The translations under genes were made by a program, and so were the position numbers. The notes under the pieces are model-generated. The model did no database searches, was not told the DNA's origin, and saw only the letters and a program-made list of their open reading frames with translations. Positions 27,275 through 36,235 of a stretch of DNA of 64,000 bases are shown here, piece after piece. The DNA comes from Microcoleus sp. FACHB-831 (GTDB lineage Bacteria; Cyanobacteriota; Cyanobacteriia; Cyanobacteriales; FACHB-T130), in NCBI RefSeq assembly GCF_014695585.1, contig NZ_JACJON010000056.1, positions 1 to 64,000 on the forward strand, written 5' to 3'. The first letter of the stretch is position 1, and the number at the start of each line of letters is the position of its first letter.

Positions 27275-27431
27275 GGTTGCTCCCTCCTAACTGCGATCGC
27301 GTTTATATTTTAAAATTTTCCCCCGAATGAGTCCGGGGGATTACAATTTTCTGATTTTAGATTTTGCCCACCAGAGTTTCTTGGCGGGGATGATGATTTA
27401 GATGCTTCCCACGCCTGAAATTTCTACTAAT

Positions 27432-29639
27432 CTAAAATTGGCTGCGCTCGTCGAAGTAGCGAGACATGGCATTATCAAGACAAGGAAGCATTGCGCCGCG
27501 CTTGCTGCCGAGAACGCTATATGTTGGACGAGGTGCGGCAAGACCAAGCTCTCGCGTGGGGCGAGATTCGATACGACTTGCATCGACACCAGCACGAGCA
27601 GCGGCTAGCCGTGCCAAGTCATCCCAAGCGATCGCGCTCTTATTAGCCAAATGCCACAAGCCGTACTCGCCATCAATTAACAGATCGAGACTGGCATGGA
27701 CAAGATCGGGCACGTAGGTAGGCGAAACCACCGCATCAGAAGCAGCGACAAAGCTATGCCCAGCTTCGAGACAGCGTAGCGCAATAGTAACGAAGTTGTA
27801 CTCATCCCAAGGCCCGAAAAACGCACTGGTGCGGATAACCAGCGATGATGGATTAGCCGTTAAGACCCGCTCCTCTGCAAGGACTTTGCTGCGCCCATAT
27901 ACGTTGAGGGGTGCAACTGTATCGCTCTCTATATAAGGAACTCCACCATCCCCATTAAATACAAGGTCTGATGAGAAGGTGAGCAACGCCACTCCCCTCG
28001 CAGCGCACGCAGCCGCGAGTATTGCTGGCCCTTCAGCGTTCACGCGCAGGCAGGCATCGGGTTCGCGCTCTGCATCGTCCACTCTAACGTATCCGGCAGC
28101 GTTCACAACCGCCCAAGGATTCAACTCACTCAGCGCCCTATCGACGGAAACGGGGTCAAGAATGTCCATATCTTGCCGTGTCAGCAGACGGTAGGGAATA
28201 CCCCGGACTTCGCACAGTCGGGCAAAAGCCTTACCCAGCGTTCCTGTTGCTCCAATAATGGCTAGGGGGCGCACAACTTTTTGATTGTGGATTGTGGATT
28301 GTGGATTTGGCATTTCTATTGGACAGCAACTAGCTGGTGGATAAAGCAGCCTAACAGGTCGATGCCACCATCCAGGCAGATCGAGGAGGGGGTGGTTTGG
28401 TTCGCGTCCATCTGCTAAATCCCGTAGCATCTGGGCGAGGGCGGTAGCGCGGGGATAAGAGGCACGCATATCGAACACGCCCGGTTCGTAGTGACCCTCT
28501 ATCCGGGTTAGCAAACTATTCCAGTCGTAAGCGCCTAGAAGCGACCAAGCTGTGACAGCACGCACGTCCACGCCTTCGCCCCGCAGAGTTTTCGCCGCAT
28601 TCCAGATCTCGTACAGCCAGCGCAGTTGCTCTTCGCGGGTGCAACCGAGGTGTGCCTCGGTGACAGCGATGGGTAGCCTGTAGCGTTCCCATGCTTCTTT
28701 TAGACGTGCGGCGGGATTAATAGCCGCATCCTCTTCGGCGCAGACACGCACCGCTTCTACGTCTGCATATCTATGCAGCCCGTTTCCGCCATGCGATCGC
28801 GTCGGGTAGTATTCTAGACGGTCGTCGAGGAAGCGATCGCTCGTCACATAATGGTTAATTCCCATTATGTCTGGCGGGCAAGGATTATCTAGAAACCAAT
28901 TTAATTCCGCTTCGCTCACTCCACACTGGCGTAGATACTTCCACGTTGGGCGATCGCGATTCAGTTTTCCGCACAGCAGATCGAAACTCAACCAGCGGCG
29001 CTCGTTCTCCAGCTCTGCCTGATACGCTAGTAGCGGCGTGCTGAAAATCTTACCCAAATCCTCGGTCTGCACCAGTTTGGCGTTTGGGTTTACCTCGCGG
29101 ATTGCCCGCATCGATAGTATTGTTGCCCGACATTGCATCAACAAAGCACGGCCAAAAGTTAGATCGTCTCGACCGTGAGGATACCAATGGCCGTACAATC
29201 CGCTAAATCGCGCCGTCGTCAGCGGCTCATTCACTGGCGTGTAACTGTCCAGCCAAGGATAGCGACTGGCAACCGCACGGGCAAACTCGGCTAGTTTCTC
29301 TGGAAATGCCGGATCTATTAAGCTGGTGTCGCGGGGGCCGCTACCATGATGCACAAATCCCACAATCGGGCGAATTCCCAGTTCGCGCAAACGTTCCAAT
29401 CGCTCATCTGCCCACGACCAGTCAGCACTATCCAGTCCATTTGGTGCAGTCCGTTCCCATAAAACCGGGTAGCGGATGGCACGTATACCAAGTGCTGCAA
29501 ATTGGTTGAGGTCATCAACCCGCGTCGCGTGACCGTTACGCTCAAGCTGATCGAAATACTCGTTGCCTACACGATTAACTGTACATTCCACTCCACCCCA
29601 AACCTCTAAAGGTGGGATAGCGATCGCGTCTTTATTCAT
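27432..29639 (-). CDS. Fusion: family 1 glycoside hydrolase + RmlD-like sugar reductase
   Basis: A 735-aa two-domain protein. Residues 1-430 are a GH1 (beta-glucosidase-like) TIM barrel with the acid/base E138 in TPVNEP and a nucleophile candidate E328 in VTEAHLG (usual motif I/VTENG). Residues about 465-735 are an extended SDR of the dTDP-4-dehydrorhamnose reductase (RmlD) type: IIGATGTLGKAF, VVNAAGYVRVDDAE, TFSSDLVFNGD and YGRSKVLAE with the Tyr-Lys pair. The linker (about 445-462, NPQSTIHNQK) is encoded by a GATTGTGGATTGTGGATT-type repeat. It lies 72 bp after the glycosyltransferase-mutase fusion and upstream of galE. Likely role: making or trimming a sugar of a surface glycan. Substrates are unknown. 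Confidence 0.88.
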   Translation of the reverse strand: MNKDAIAIPPLEVWGGVECTVNRVGNEYFDQLERNGHATRVDDLNQFAALGIRAIRYPVLWERTAPNGLDSADWSWADERLERLRELGIRPIVGFVHHGSGPRDTSLIDPAFPEKLAEFARAVASRYPWLDSYTPVNEPLTTARFSGLYGHWYPHGRDDLTFGRALLMQCRATILSMRAIREVNPNAKLVQTEDLGKIFSTPLLAYQAELENERRWLSFDLLCGKLNRDRPTWKYLRQCGVSEAELNWFLDNPCPPDIMGINHYVTSDRFLDDRLEYYPTRSHGGNGLHRYADVEAVRVCAEEDAAINPAARLKEAWERYRLPIAVTEAHLGCTREEQLRWLYEIWNAAKTLRGEGVDVRAVTAWSLLGAYDWNSLLTRIEGHYEPGVFDMRASYPRATALAQMLRDLADGREPNHPLLDLPGWWHRPVRLLYPPASCCPIEMPNPQSTIHNQKVVRPLAIIGATGTLGKAFARLCEVRGIPYRLLTRQDMDILDPVSVDRALSELNPWAVVNAAGYVRVDDAEREPDACLRVNAEGPAILAAACAARGVALLTFSSDLVFNGDGGVPYIESDTVAPLNVYGRSKVLAEERVLTANPSSLVIRTSAFFGPWDEYNFVTIALRCLEAGHSFVAASDAVVSPTYVPDLVHASLDLLIDGEYGLWHLANKSAIAWDDLARLAAARAGVDASRIESRPTRELGLAAPRPTYSVLGSKRGAMLPCLDNAMSRYFDERSQF

Positions 29640-29666
29640 CAGTCTCCTCCTACAGGCGTTGTATCT

Positions 29667-29703
29667 AAAGGCAAAAGCATAGAGAAAGCAAGCTTTTGCC
29701 TTT
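29667..29703 (+). terminator. Hairpin between the mutase fusion and the GH1-RmlD gene
   Basis: Twelve-bp perfect arms AAAGGCAAAAGC (29667-29678) and its complement (29692-29703) enclose a 13-nt loop. On the plus strand the stem is followed by a T-rich run. The genes here run on the minus strand, where the stem could attenuate read-through from the mutase fusion into the GH1-RmlD gene. Confidence 0.55.
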
Positions 29704-29711
29704 TTGTTTTT

Positions 29712-32195
29712 TTACTTAGCTACTGCTTCCGAGCGCTGCTTGCTGCCGATCTGTTTGTAGACTGTGAGAGCCTGAGCCACCACTTGATCCATGTTGTAAT
29801 ACTTGTAGGTCGCCAAACGTCCCACGAAATGCACGCCAGGAGTTGCGTCGGCCAGAGCCTTGTATTGCTTGTAGAGTTCTGCATTCTCCGGACGCGGTAC
29901 GGGGTAGTATGGATCTCCCTCGGCACGCGGATATTCGTAAACAATGCTAGTTTTGGAGTGTTCTTGTCCCGTCAGATACTTAAACTCAGTAACGCGGGTG
30001 TAAAGATGTTCGTTGGGATAATTCACTACTGCCTGTGGTTGGTAGACAGGCATATTGTGAGTCTCGTGCTTAAACTCCAACGAACGATAAGGTAGCTTCC
30101 CATAACGGAAATTGAAGTATGCATCGACGGGTCCGGTATAGATCATCTCTTTATAAGGGATGATGCCCACGATGTCCCGATAATCAGTGTTCAGCATGAT
30201 CTTGATGTTCGGATGGTCTAACATCTTCTCGAACATCCGGGTATAGCCGTGCAGAGGCATTGCCTGATAGCTATCTGTAAAATAGCGATCGTCGCGGTTG
30301 GTGCGGGTGGGTACGCGGGCAATCACTGACTTATCTAGTTCAGACGGGTCCATATCCCATTGCTTGCGGGTATAGTTGCGGAAAAACTTCTCATAGAGTT
30401 CCCGTCCAACTTTGCTGACAACTACATCTTCACTGGTGCGAATGTAATCTTTAGCTTCAGCTACCGATGCAAAGAATTCCTCAAGCTCAAAAGATGTCAG
30501 TTTTAACCCGTACATCTTGTTAACAGTATCCAGGTTAATGGGGATGGGCAGCAGTTGACCATCCACGCTGGCAAGTACCCGATGTTCGTATTGCCGCCAA
30601 GCCGTGAACTGCGATAGGTACTCGAAAACTTCGCGGGAGTTGGTATGAAAGATGTGCGGGCCGTATTTGTGGACGAGGATGCCAGAATCATCGTAATGGT
30701 CGTATGCGTTACCCGCGATGTGGTTGCGGGTGTCAATAATTAGGATTTTATTGCCCTCGCTTGCAAGTCTTTCAGCAAGGACGCTTCCAGCGAAACCAGC
30801 ACCAACAATCAAATAATCAAACTGTTCTTTGCCACCATTATTGCGATTTGGCTGTCCTGCACCTGTAGCGAGGCGAGCGATCGCCTTTTTATCTAATGCC
30901 GACTGTATCAGTTCGCTCATCCCTCCCCAAGTACGTTCCCAAGAAATCTGCTCTAAGAACGCATCAACACGAGCCAACCATCCCGACTCTTGGCAGTCCT
31001 CTTTCATTGCTAACTCGGCTGCGGTGACAAACTCTGCAACCGTGTCTGCAATCCTCACCATGTTTTGCTGTCCGTAGGGACGAACGACATCCCGGATCGA
31101 TGTAGATACAACGGGTTTGCCTGCGGCGAGGTATTCTGGAGTTTTGGTAGGGCTAATGAAGCGGGTTGACTCGTTGCGTGCAAACGGCAGCATCGCCAAA
31201 TCCCACCCTGCAAGATACTTTGGTAGTTCTTTGTAGTCTTTACCACCGAGATAGTGAATGTTCTCGCGGCGCGGTAAAGTCTCCGGATCGATTTTCACAA
31301 CTGGCCCAATTATCACTAGATGCCAATCTGGTCGCGCACTAGCAATACCGTCGAGCAATTCCAGGTCTAACCGTTCGTCGATTACCCCATAGAACCCAAG
31401 GCGCGGATGGGGAATGTTTGCTTGGTCTGCGGGTTCTTCTGTAATGTTTCTTGCCTGTGCAAAGTGCGGAACTTCTACGCTGCTGGGAAATGCATGGACG
31501 TTCGGGTGATGGTCGCGCTTGCTCTCATAAAGGCTTTGACCCCCTGTGAACACCAAATCGGCGCGGCGAAATAGTTCGGCTTCGCGGTCTTTGAGGATGG
31601 GCGATGCTCCCTTGAATGCCGACAGCTCATCCATGCAATCGTACACGGTCGCTAGCGGTTTCAAATGCTGGGTGAATGCGATCGCCATCGGCGTGTAGTA
31701 CCAGCACATATACTGCTGGATATCGTATTGTGCAAACAAATTATCGAGCAAGGCTTTTTGAGCTGAGGTACGCGCTTCCTCGCTCAGATTTTCGGGCAGA
31801 TGCGGCACTACAACCCATACTCCGCTATCGTGTATGCTGACATCTAGCCGCCCAACTCCCTCATCACTTGTTGGCACATCCGCGCTAAACATCGGTTCTT
31901 CGATAAAAAATACCCGCCGTCCTTGAGCGCAGCGGGTGAGAAGATGTTGGGGTCTTTGGAATACGAAATTCCAACGCAAATGAGACAAGCAAATTAAATC
32001 CGGTGCATTTGCCTGACACTCGCTAATTTTGGAGTCTTTGTTGGCGGAGCTTACAACTCCTATATCTTGCTTTTCTATATTAGAAGCTTGCTTCAATGGC
32101 GATTCTACTAGCACGCTCTGCTTCGTTTCAACCATTTTCGATGCTGCAACGTTGGTAAGATTGTTGTTTTTAATTTGAGCTTGGTGTAGAGACAT
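29712..32195 (-). CDS. glf: Fusion: glycosyltransferase (GT-B) + UDP-galactopyranose mutase
   Basis: An 827-aa fusion. Residues about 65-440 form a GT-B-type glycosyltransferase (LRWNFVFQRPQHLLTR start, GFYGVIDERLDLELL, PTKTPEYLAAGKPVVST donor-site motif). Residues about 455-820 are a complete UDP-galactopyranose mutase: FAD-binding IVGAGFAGSVLAERLA, YGPHIFHTN, RNYTRKQWDMDPSELD, YTGPVDAYF, FVGRLATYKYYNMDQV. The mutase half converts UDP-galactopyranose to UDP-galactofuranose. The acceptor and donor of the transferase half are unknown. A GlfT2-like galactofuranosyltransferase and a Wzm/Wzt exporter lie about 11-17 kb away on the same strand. The N-terminal 60 residues look disordered. Confidence 0.93.
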   Translation of the reverse strand: MSLHQAQIKNNNLTNVAASKMVETKQSVLVESPLKQASNIEKQDIGVVSSANKDSKISECQANAPDLICLSHLRWNFVFQRPQHLLTRCAQGRRVFFIEEPMFSADVPTSDEGVGRLDVSIHDSGVWVVVPHLPENLSEEARTSAQKALLDNLFAQYDIQQYMCWYYTPMAIAFTQHLKPLATVYDCMDELSAFKGASPILKDREAELFRRADLVFTGGQSLYESKRDHHPNVHAFPSSVEVPHFAQARNITEEPADQANIPHPRLGFYGVIDERLDLELLDGIASARPDWHLVIIGPVVKIDPETLPRRENIHYLGGKDYKELPKYLAGWDLAMLPFARNESTRFISPTKTPEYLAAGKPVVSTSIRDVVRPYGQQNMVRIADTVAEFVTAAELAMKEDCQESGWLARVDAFLEQISWERTWGGMSELIQSALDKKAIARLATGAGQPNRNNGGKEQFDYLIVGAGFAGSVLAERLASEGNKILIIDTRNHIAGNAYDHYDDSGILVHKYGPHIFHTNSREVFEYLSQFTAWRQYEHRVLASVDGQLLPIPINLDTVNKMYGLKLTSFELEEFFASVAEAKDYIRTSEDVVVSKVGRELYEKFFRNYTRKQWDMDPSELDKSVIARVPTRTNRDDRYFTDSYQAMPLHGYTRMFEKMLDHPNIKIMLNTDYRDIVGIIPYKEMIYTGPVDAYFNFRYGKLPYRSLEFKHETHNMPVYQPQAVVNYPNEHLYTRVTEFKYLTGQEHSKTSIVYEYPRAEGDPYYPVPRPENAELYKQYKALADATPGVHFVGRLATYKYYNMDQVVAQALTVYKQIGSKQRSEAVAK

Positions 32196-32549
32196 AGGTT
32201 CCGCGGTCTATTTTTTTATTTTGATTAAATTTGCAAAATTTTTTCTACTACCATACTCAGCTAAATCCAAATTTGGTTAGCTAAAATAGAATGGTATTAG
32301 AAAAATTAGATGGCCAGCGCTTGTTTTCCCATTTACTAACTTGCAAAGCGCTTCTTTTAAGTCGTTATTCCTTGACTAACTATAACTTTTAAATATTTAT
32401 AAATTTTCTACCCAAAGAGCGGATTTAATTCTATCTTAAGAATTGTTATAATGTAAAGTTTGATAGTAATCGCTTATACAATTTTTCTGGACAGGGAATC
32501 ATCGTTTTAGGGCTCCGGGTCTTGTAGGGTAAGCTCTAAAGAAGGTTAG

Positions 32550-32578
32550 TTGACAAAAACACCATGATGTAGTATGAT
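32550..32578 (+). promoter_or_regulatory. Consensus sigma-70 promoter with no downstream ORF
   Basis: TTGACA (32550-32555), a 17-nt spacer, and TATGAT (32573-32578). Transcription would start near 32585 and run along the plus strand, where no coding frame follows for several kilobases. The predicted 5' end folds as AGCTGG-AGATA-CCAGCT followed by CTCCTTCACC. A small regulatory RNA is the simplest reading. Confidence 0.5.
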
Positions 32579-32971
32579 AAGTTACATCTATAGCTGGAGA
32601 TACCAGCTCCTTCACCAACATAGAAATTTAGAGTTTGTGTAGGGATCTAATACAACTACGCGATCGCAGGCTGTTCAAATAAGCTGACGAAGTTTTAACC
32701 CTGAAAACTCACTAAATAGCTATAAATAAGATTTAAATCAGGCGAATTTGTTAGATGAAGTTGAATATAACCTATAGAAATAAATGTAACTATTTAGCTT
32801 ATCTTTACTATAAATCCCAAAGTAATGTCTGTTAAATAGTTATTTTCTATCCAAAAGAAGAAGTTAATATTAAAGAATTGTGCATAGAGAGATAAAAATG
32901 AAACTCACGAAGAGCGATCGCGCACATCCCCAATATTAGATAAATTATAATAAAAAGCATTAAATGCAGAT

Positions 32972-33010
32972 TGCCCAGCTGATTCGTTTTAAACAAAATA
33001 CAGCTGGGCA
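32972..33010 (-). terminator. Inverted repeat downstream of the PhyH gene
   Basis: Ten-bp perfect arms TGCCCAGCTG (32972-32981) and CAGCTGGGCA (33001-33010) with a 19-nt AT-rich loop, 45 bp past the PhyH stop on the minus strand. This is a probable terminator. Confidence 0.6.
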
Positions 33011-33054
33011 CTTACTGATAAGAGTTTAGTTAGTCTTAAGGCAAGGTGCGATCG

Positions 33055-33858
33055 CTAGTAAGCGAAAGACTGATAAACCTCAACTTCGGGTTTATTGTCC
33101 AGAGATTCCACAACAGGATTAAAGCGTAACAAGTGACGACCGCGTTCCGAAAGTGTATCAAGCGTAGCACGCGGTATGTGGATGCAGACCTCCGGGCGAT
33201 ACAACCAGCGGCGGCTGTAGCCAATTACAACCATTGGACGTGGGATATCTGTATGGTTAGGAGTTCCCCGATGCAGACCTCGCACATCGCGGATCATCAC
33301 ATCGCCCAATTGCATCGTTACTGGTTCTAACTTTACCTCGCCTGACTCCAGACGGCGCATTGCTTCCGCCTTGGGTATCATGTGCGTGCCCTTAGCGATC
33401 TCTATCGGGCCGTTTTCAAGCGTTACATCTACAAGCGGAAAGTTAATAGCAAGCTGGAATGGCGGCGTTTCTTCACCAGTTTCCGGGAAGAGTGGCGGAG
33501 CATCTCTATGAGTGTCTTGATAATCAGATCCCAATAATGGCGTGTCGGTCGCCAACTGGCACATTACTGCATCTTTACCTACTAATAGCTCAACAATTTC
33601 CAAGATTTCGTCATCTTCGTAAATCTTGGGGTCGGCAAAAGGAGCAGCAAACGGAAGGGTGACGTAATAACGCGCTGTTCCTCGATTGAGAAGCTTACCT
33701 TCACGATTAATGTGATCTTCTAGCAAAGGCGTGAAATTTTCACGCCAGGATTTGAGTATTGCGGGGGAGAAGTGATTGGGCAATACGCAATAGCCATCGT
33801 TCAAAACCGCTTGGGCGAACGATTGGATTTGTTGGGGGTTATAGCGGGTTGTAATCAT
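33055..33858 (-). CDS. Phytanoyl-CoA dioxygenase (PhyH) family protein
   Basis: A 267-aa member of the PhyH family of Fe(II)/2-oxoglutarate oxygenases. The metal triad is visible: H117-R-D119 (DTHRDAPP) and distal H196 (GLHRGTPN), followed by RPMVVIGYSRRW, whose Arg can bind 2-oxoglutarate. The length is normal for bacterial members, which hydroxylate diverse small molecules. There are no neighbouring lipid genes. The 860-bp spacer downstream separates it from the sugar block. The substrate is unknown. A terminator-like hairpin follows. Confidence 0.85.
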   Translation of the reverse strand: MITTRYNPQQIQSFAQAVLNDGYCVLPNHFSPAILKSWRENFTPLLEDHINREGKLLNRGTARYYVTLPFAAPFADPKIYEDDEILEIVELLVGKDAVMCQLATDTPLLGSDYQDTHRDAPPLFPETGEETPPFQLAINFPLVDVTLENGPIEIAKGTHMIPKAEAMRRLESGEVKLEPVTMQLGDVMIRDVRGLHRGTPNHTDIPRPMVVIGYSRRWLYRPEVCIHIPRATLDTLSERGRHLLRFNPVVESLDNKPEVEVYQSFAY

Positions 33859-34034
33859 ATCTCGATTCTAAACATCCACCAAGCGTCTTGGGGAGGATAA
33901 AGTTTAACTTCTTAACATCAAGTTATAAATTTATAAATTCCACCATAACGCTACCTATGGCGTTTAATTTCAAAATAACAACACAACCTATAACGGGCTA
34001 GACAGGCGAATATTTAAGAATAATTGAGCCAAAT

Positions 34035-34436
34035 TCAGCTCGCCGCCTTTTCCGGCTCTACTTGTCTTACTCTCTCGCGCGTAGAGATTTTTTTTCTTGG
34101 GAGTTTAAATGTTTGTAAGACTCGTCCCATCGTAGCTCGGCTGATCCTGACCTGAGTTTTTTGATAAAGTTTTTCGCACAGTTCATCTAAAGTTGCATTG
34201 TTATCCTCTTTTACAAACTGTGGTATGAGGGCTAATTGTTGGGGGGTAAGCTTTGGGGTTTGTCCTCCGCCATGAGGCTTAGGGTTAACCGAGCCAGTTT
34301 CGCGGTATCGCTTCAAGAGGCTCTGTACAAAACTAAGGCTAACTCGAAACCGTTTAGCTAGTTTGCGTTGAGAACCTTCTTGATTGTTGTAGGCGTCAAT
34401 GATTTTTTGCCGTATGTCTATTGAGTAAGCTTTCAT
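34035..34436 (-). mobile_element. IS630-family transposase orfA (N-terminal half only)
   Basis: A 133-residue frame from ATG 34436 (MKAYSIDIRQKIIDAYNN), the classic IS630/Tc1 N-terminus, with two helix-turn-helix units (RKLAKRFRVSLSFVQSLLKRY and LDELCEKLYQKTQVRISRATMGRVL). In complete copies a second frame with the DDE catalytic domain follows by frameshift, but the 175 bp downstream contain no such frame. The element is therefore truncated or has lost orfB. An in-frame extension to 34592 exists but is not needed. It cannot transpose alone; it may be mobilised by a copy elsewhere. Confidence 0.8.
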
Positions 34437-34772
34437 GTTGATTATCCGTGTTTTGGAGCGAGCGTTGCTATTTAAATAGTAAGGCAATTTAGGTATAAGA
34501 GCTATAATACAAAACTCTTTTTGGTAACTATATACTAGAGGAATAATACCAAAAGTTACAATGTTTGCCCGAACGCGATCGCCTAGTGGCAATTGCAGTT
34601 AAATTAAGAATAATTATAGGTTAATTGCACAACAAAACCCATTTACAAACCATTATTTGGAGTTTCAGTAGCTTTCTCTATTTTAGGACTTAAATTATTT
34701 TAAAACAAAGTTTATTCACCTACAATTTTTTTATAAGCAAGCTGTGTAAATTTAAACCAGTTGAGCAAATTT
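34437..34772. other. AT-rich spacer upstream of the IS630 orfA remnant
   Basis: No gene is recognisable. The part next to the orfA start probably belongs to the insertion element (leader and terminal repeat), but I could not define the terminal inverted repeats or a TA target duplication. Confidence 0.4.
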
Positions 34773-34949
34773 TTATTTACTATTTTGGCCTTCCGCTGTT
34801 GTCATAGCATCAACCTCTACATCTTGGTTACAGCAGTGTATATCTTCTCTGACCTGCTCCTCAAGAGCTTCGATAAAGCGATAAATTTCTTTGAGCAATT
34901 GATTGAGCTTGGTAATGTTTTCACCTTTAATGTCTTGATGGATGCTCAT
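34773..34949 (-). CDS. Small helical hypothetical protein
   Basis: A 58-residue frame from ATG 34949 (MSIHQDIKGENITKLN), chosen because GAGGGG lies about 5 nt upstream. The central part (LNQLLKEIYRFIEALEEQV) is amphipathic and predicted helical. The C-terminus is hydrophilic and has an adjacent cysteine pair (HCCNQD). I recognise no family. The next small gene ends 54 bp upstream on the same strand, so the two may be co-transcribed. The good Shine-Dalgarno site favours a real gene. Confidence 0.5.
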   Translation of the reverse strand: MSIHQDIKGENITKLNQLLKEIYRFIEALEEQVREDIHCCNQDVEVDAMTTAEGQNSK

Positions 34950-35003
34950 ATTTCCCCTCACAATTTAAGTAAAATTTGGATGCAGTTGATCTAATCTCGA
35001 AAA

Positions 35004-35210
35004 TTACATCGCGTCAGACGATATTTTTTGTATTCGGAACGGGTTGTTCATTATATCGTTTACTTTGTAGCAGGAAATAGCTTTAATGCTTGGTTCTGTT
35101 TTGCCCCTCCTATAGTATTCGCGCCACCATAGCACCATTGCAACTGCGGCGAACAAAGCACCCGCAACTACTGCGACAAGTATGAGTGCATTATTGTTCG
35201 CGTCGATCAT
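35004..35210 (-). CDS. Small single-pass membrane protein, hypothetical
   Basis: A 68-residue frame with one strong hydrophobic segment (residues 8-28, ALILVAVVAGALFAAVAMVL) followed by a positive WWREYYRRGK, predicting N-out/C-in topology. A G-rich stretch (GGGGGAT) lies about 8 nt before the ATG. No family is recognised. It could be a small accessory or stress membrane protein and may be transcribed with the 58-residue gene downstream. Confidence 0.5.
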   Translation of the reverse strand: MIDANNNALILVAVVAGALFAAVAMVLWWREYYRRGKTEPSIKAISCYKVNDIMNNPFRIQKISSDAM

Positions 35211-35379
35211 TCTGGGTATCCCCCATGCAGAGCCTCCAAGCGTTTAATGCCTATGCCACAATCTACATCTGTTGCATTGCCTGCTCTTCTGCCTATAGGA
35301 ATGGACGTATGTTAAGTCAATTAGTTATCATAAATACAAAAAATTGCGTGTTGCTCAACAGAAGTATGAATTGCTCAAG

Positions 35380-35407
35380 CCAGCCCTCACGCAGGGAGAA
35401 GGGCTGG
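35380..35407. repeat. Short hairpin in the spacer before the DUF72 gene end
   Basis: Arms CCAGCCCT (35380-35387) and AGGGCTGG (35400-35407) enclose a 12-nt loop. It lies 94 bp beyond the DUF72 stop on the minus strand and may terminate that transcript. The rest of 35211-35500 has no recognisable gene. Confidence 0.45.
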
Positions 35408-35500
35408 AAATGATCGCAAAATGCGCTTTACCTAAACACAGAGGCAATGATGGGCGTTGCTGAGTTAAAAATAGCTTGTGTTTATTTACTGTTATTAAAC

Positions 35501-36235
35501 CTAAGAATGCAGCATATCTTTCAGGGAATTAGCATCGCGAATAGCATGACCTTCGGGGTCATTATTGAAGTAAACGTATACATCAACCCCGTCTTGAAGA
35601 AATGAATTAATACGGTTTGCCCAAACAGACAATTCTTCATCGCTGTAGCCAATTCCCCGTTGTCCGGCGTGCATCCGAATATAAGTCCAAGGGGCAGTCA
35701 GACGGACATCGAGCGGAACCGTTGGGCTGACTGGCAGACAAAGCGCTGCACCAGAGCGAGCCAATAGTTGATAAACCTGTGGAATCAGCCAACTTGGGTG
35801 GCGGAATTCAAAGGTAAATTGTTGTTGCGGATAAGCTTGAAGCAATTCCAAGAACGGCTCAAGACGCTCGATATTGATAGACCAAGTATGAGGAAATTGG
35901 AATAAAATAGGCCCTAACTTTTCTTGCAAACCAGAGGCGCGTTCCATCAAGCGAGATAGCGGCTCTTCAGGGTCTTTTAACTTCTTCATATGGGTGAGGT
36001 AGCGGCTACCTTTGACAGCAAAAACAAAACCCTCTGGTGTTTGTTCGTGCCAAGTTTCAAAGACAGACCGCTCCGGCAAACGGTAGAAGGAAAAGTTGAC
36101 TTCTACCGTTGGAAAATGGTGTGCGTAAAACGGCAATTGCTGGTCGCCAGGTAGGTGCGCTGGATAGAACAAATCCATCCAGTGCTTGTAAACCCAACCG
36201 CTAGTGCCGATTTGAAGCATATACCTTGGGGTCAA
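35501..36235 (-). CDS. DUF72 (YecE-like) TIM-barrel protein
   Basis: A 244-aa member of the DUF72/YecE family, recognised from the N-terminus (LQIGTSGWVYKHWMDLFYP), EVNFSFYRLP, FAVKGSRYLTHMKKL, LGPILFQFP, FEFRHPSW and the C-terminal VYFNNDPEGHAIRDANSL. The family forms TIM barrels of unknown biochemical role. Its start overlaps the end of the isoaspartyl peptidase gene by 35 bp (20 bp if MLQIGTSG is the true start), implying one transcript and coupled translation. The overlap does not explain its function. Confidence 0.9.
   Translation of the reverse strand: MTPRYMLQIGTSGWVYKHWMDLFYPAHLPGDQQLPFYAHHFPTVEVNFSFYRLPERSVFETWHEQTPEGFVFAVKGSRYLTHMKKLKDPEEPLSRLMERASGLQEKLGPILFQFPHTWSINIERLEPFLELLQAYPQQQFTFEFRHPSWLIPQVYQLLARSGAALCLPVSPTVPLDVRLTAPWTYIRMHAGQRGIGYSDEELSVWANRINSFLQDGVDVYVYFNNDPEGHAIRDANSLKDMLHS

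Larger units (their letters stand above)
32196..33054. other. 860-bp gene-free spacer with a consensus promoter and a hairpin
   Basis: The region lies between the PhyH gene and the mutase fusion, both on the minus strand. It contains a near-perfect sigma-70 promoter on the plus strand (32550-32578), a short hairpin AGCTGG/CCAGCT just downstream (about 32594-32611), and a strong inverted repeat at 32972-33010. I see no protein-coding frame. Confidence 0.6.
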
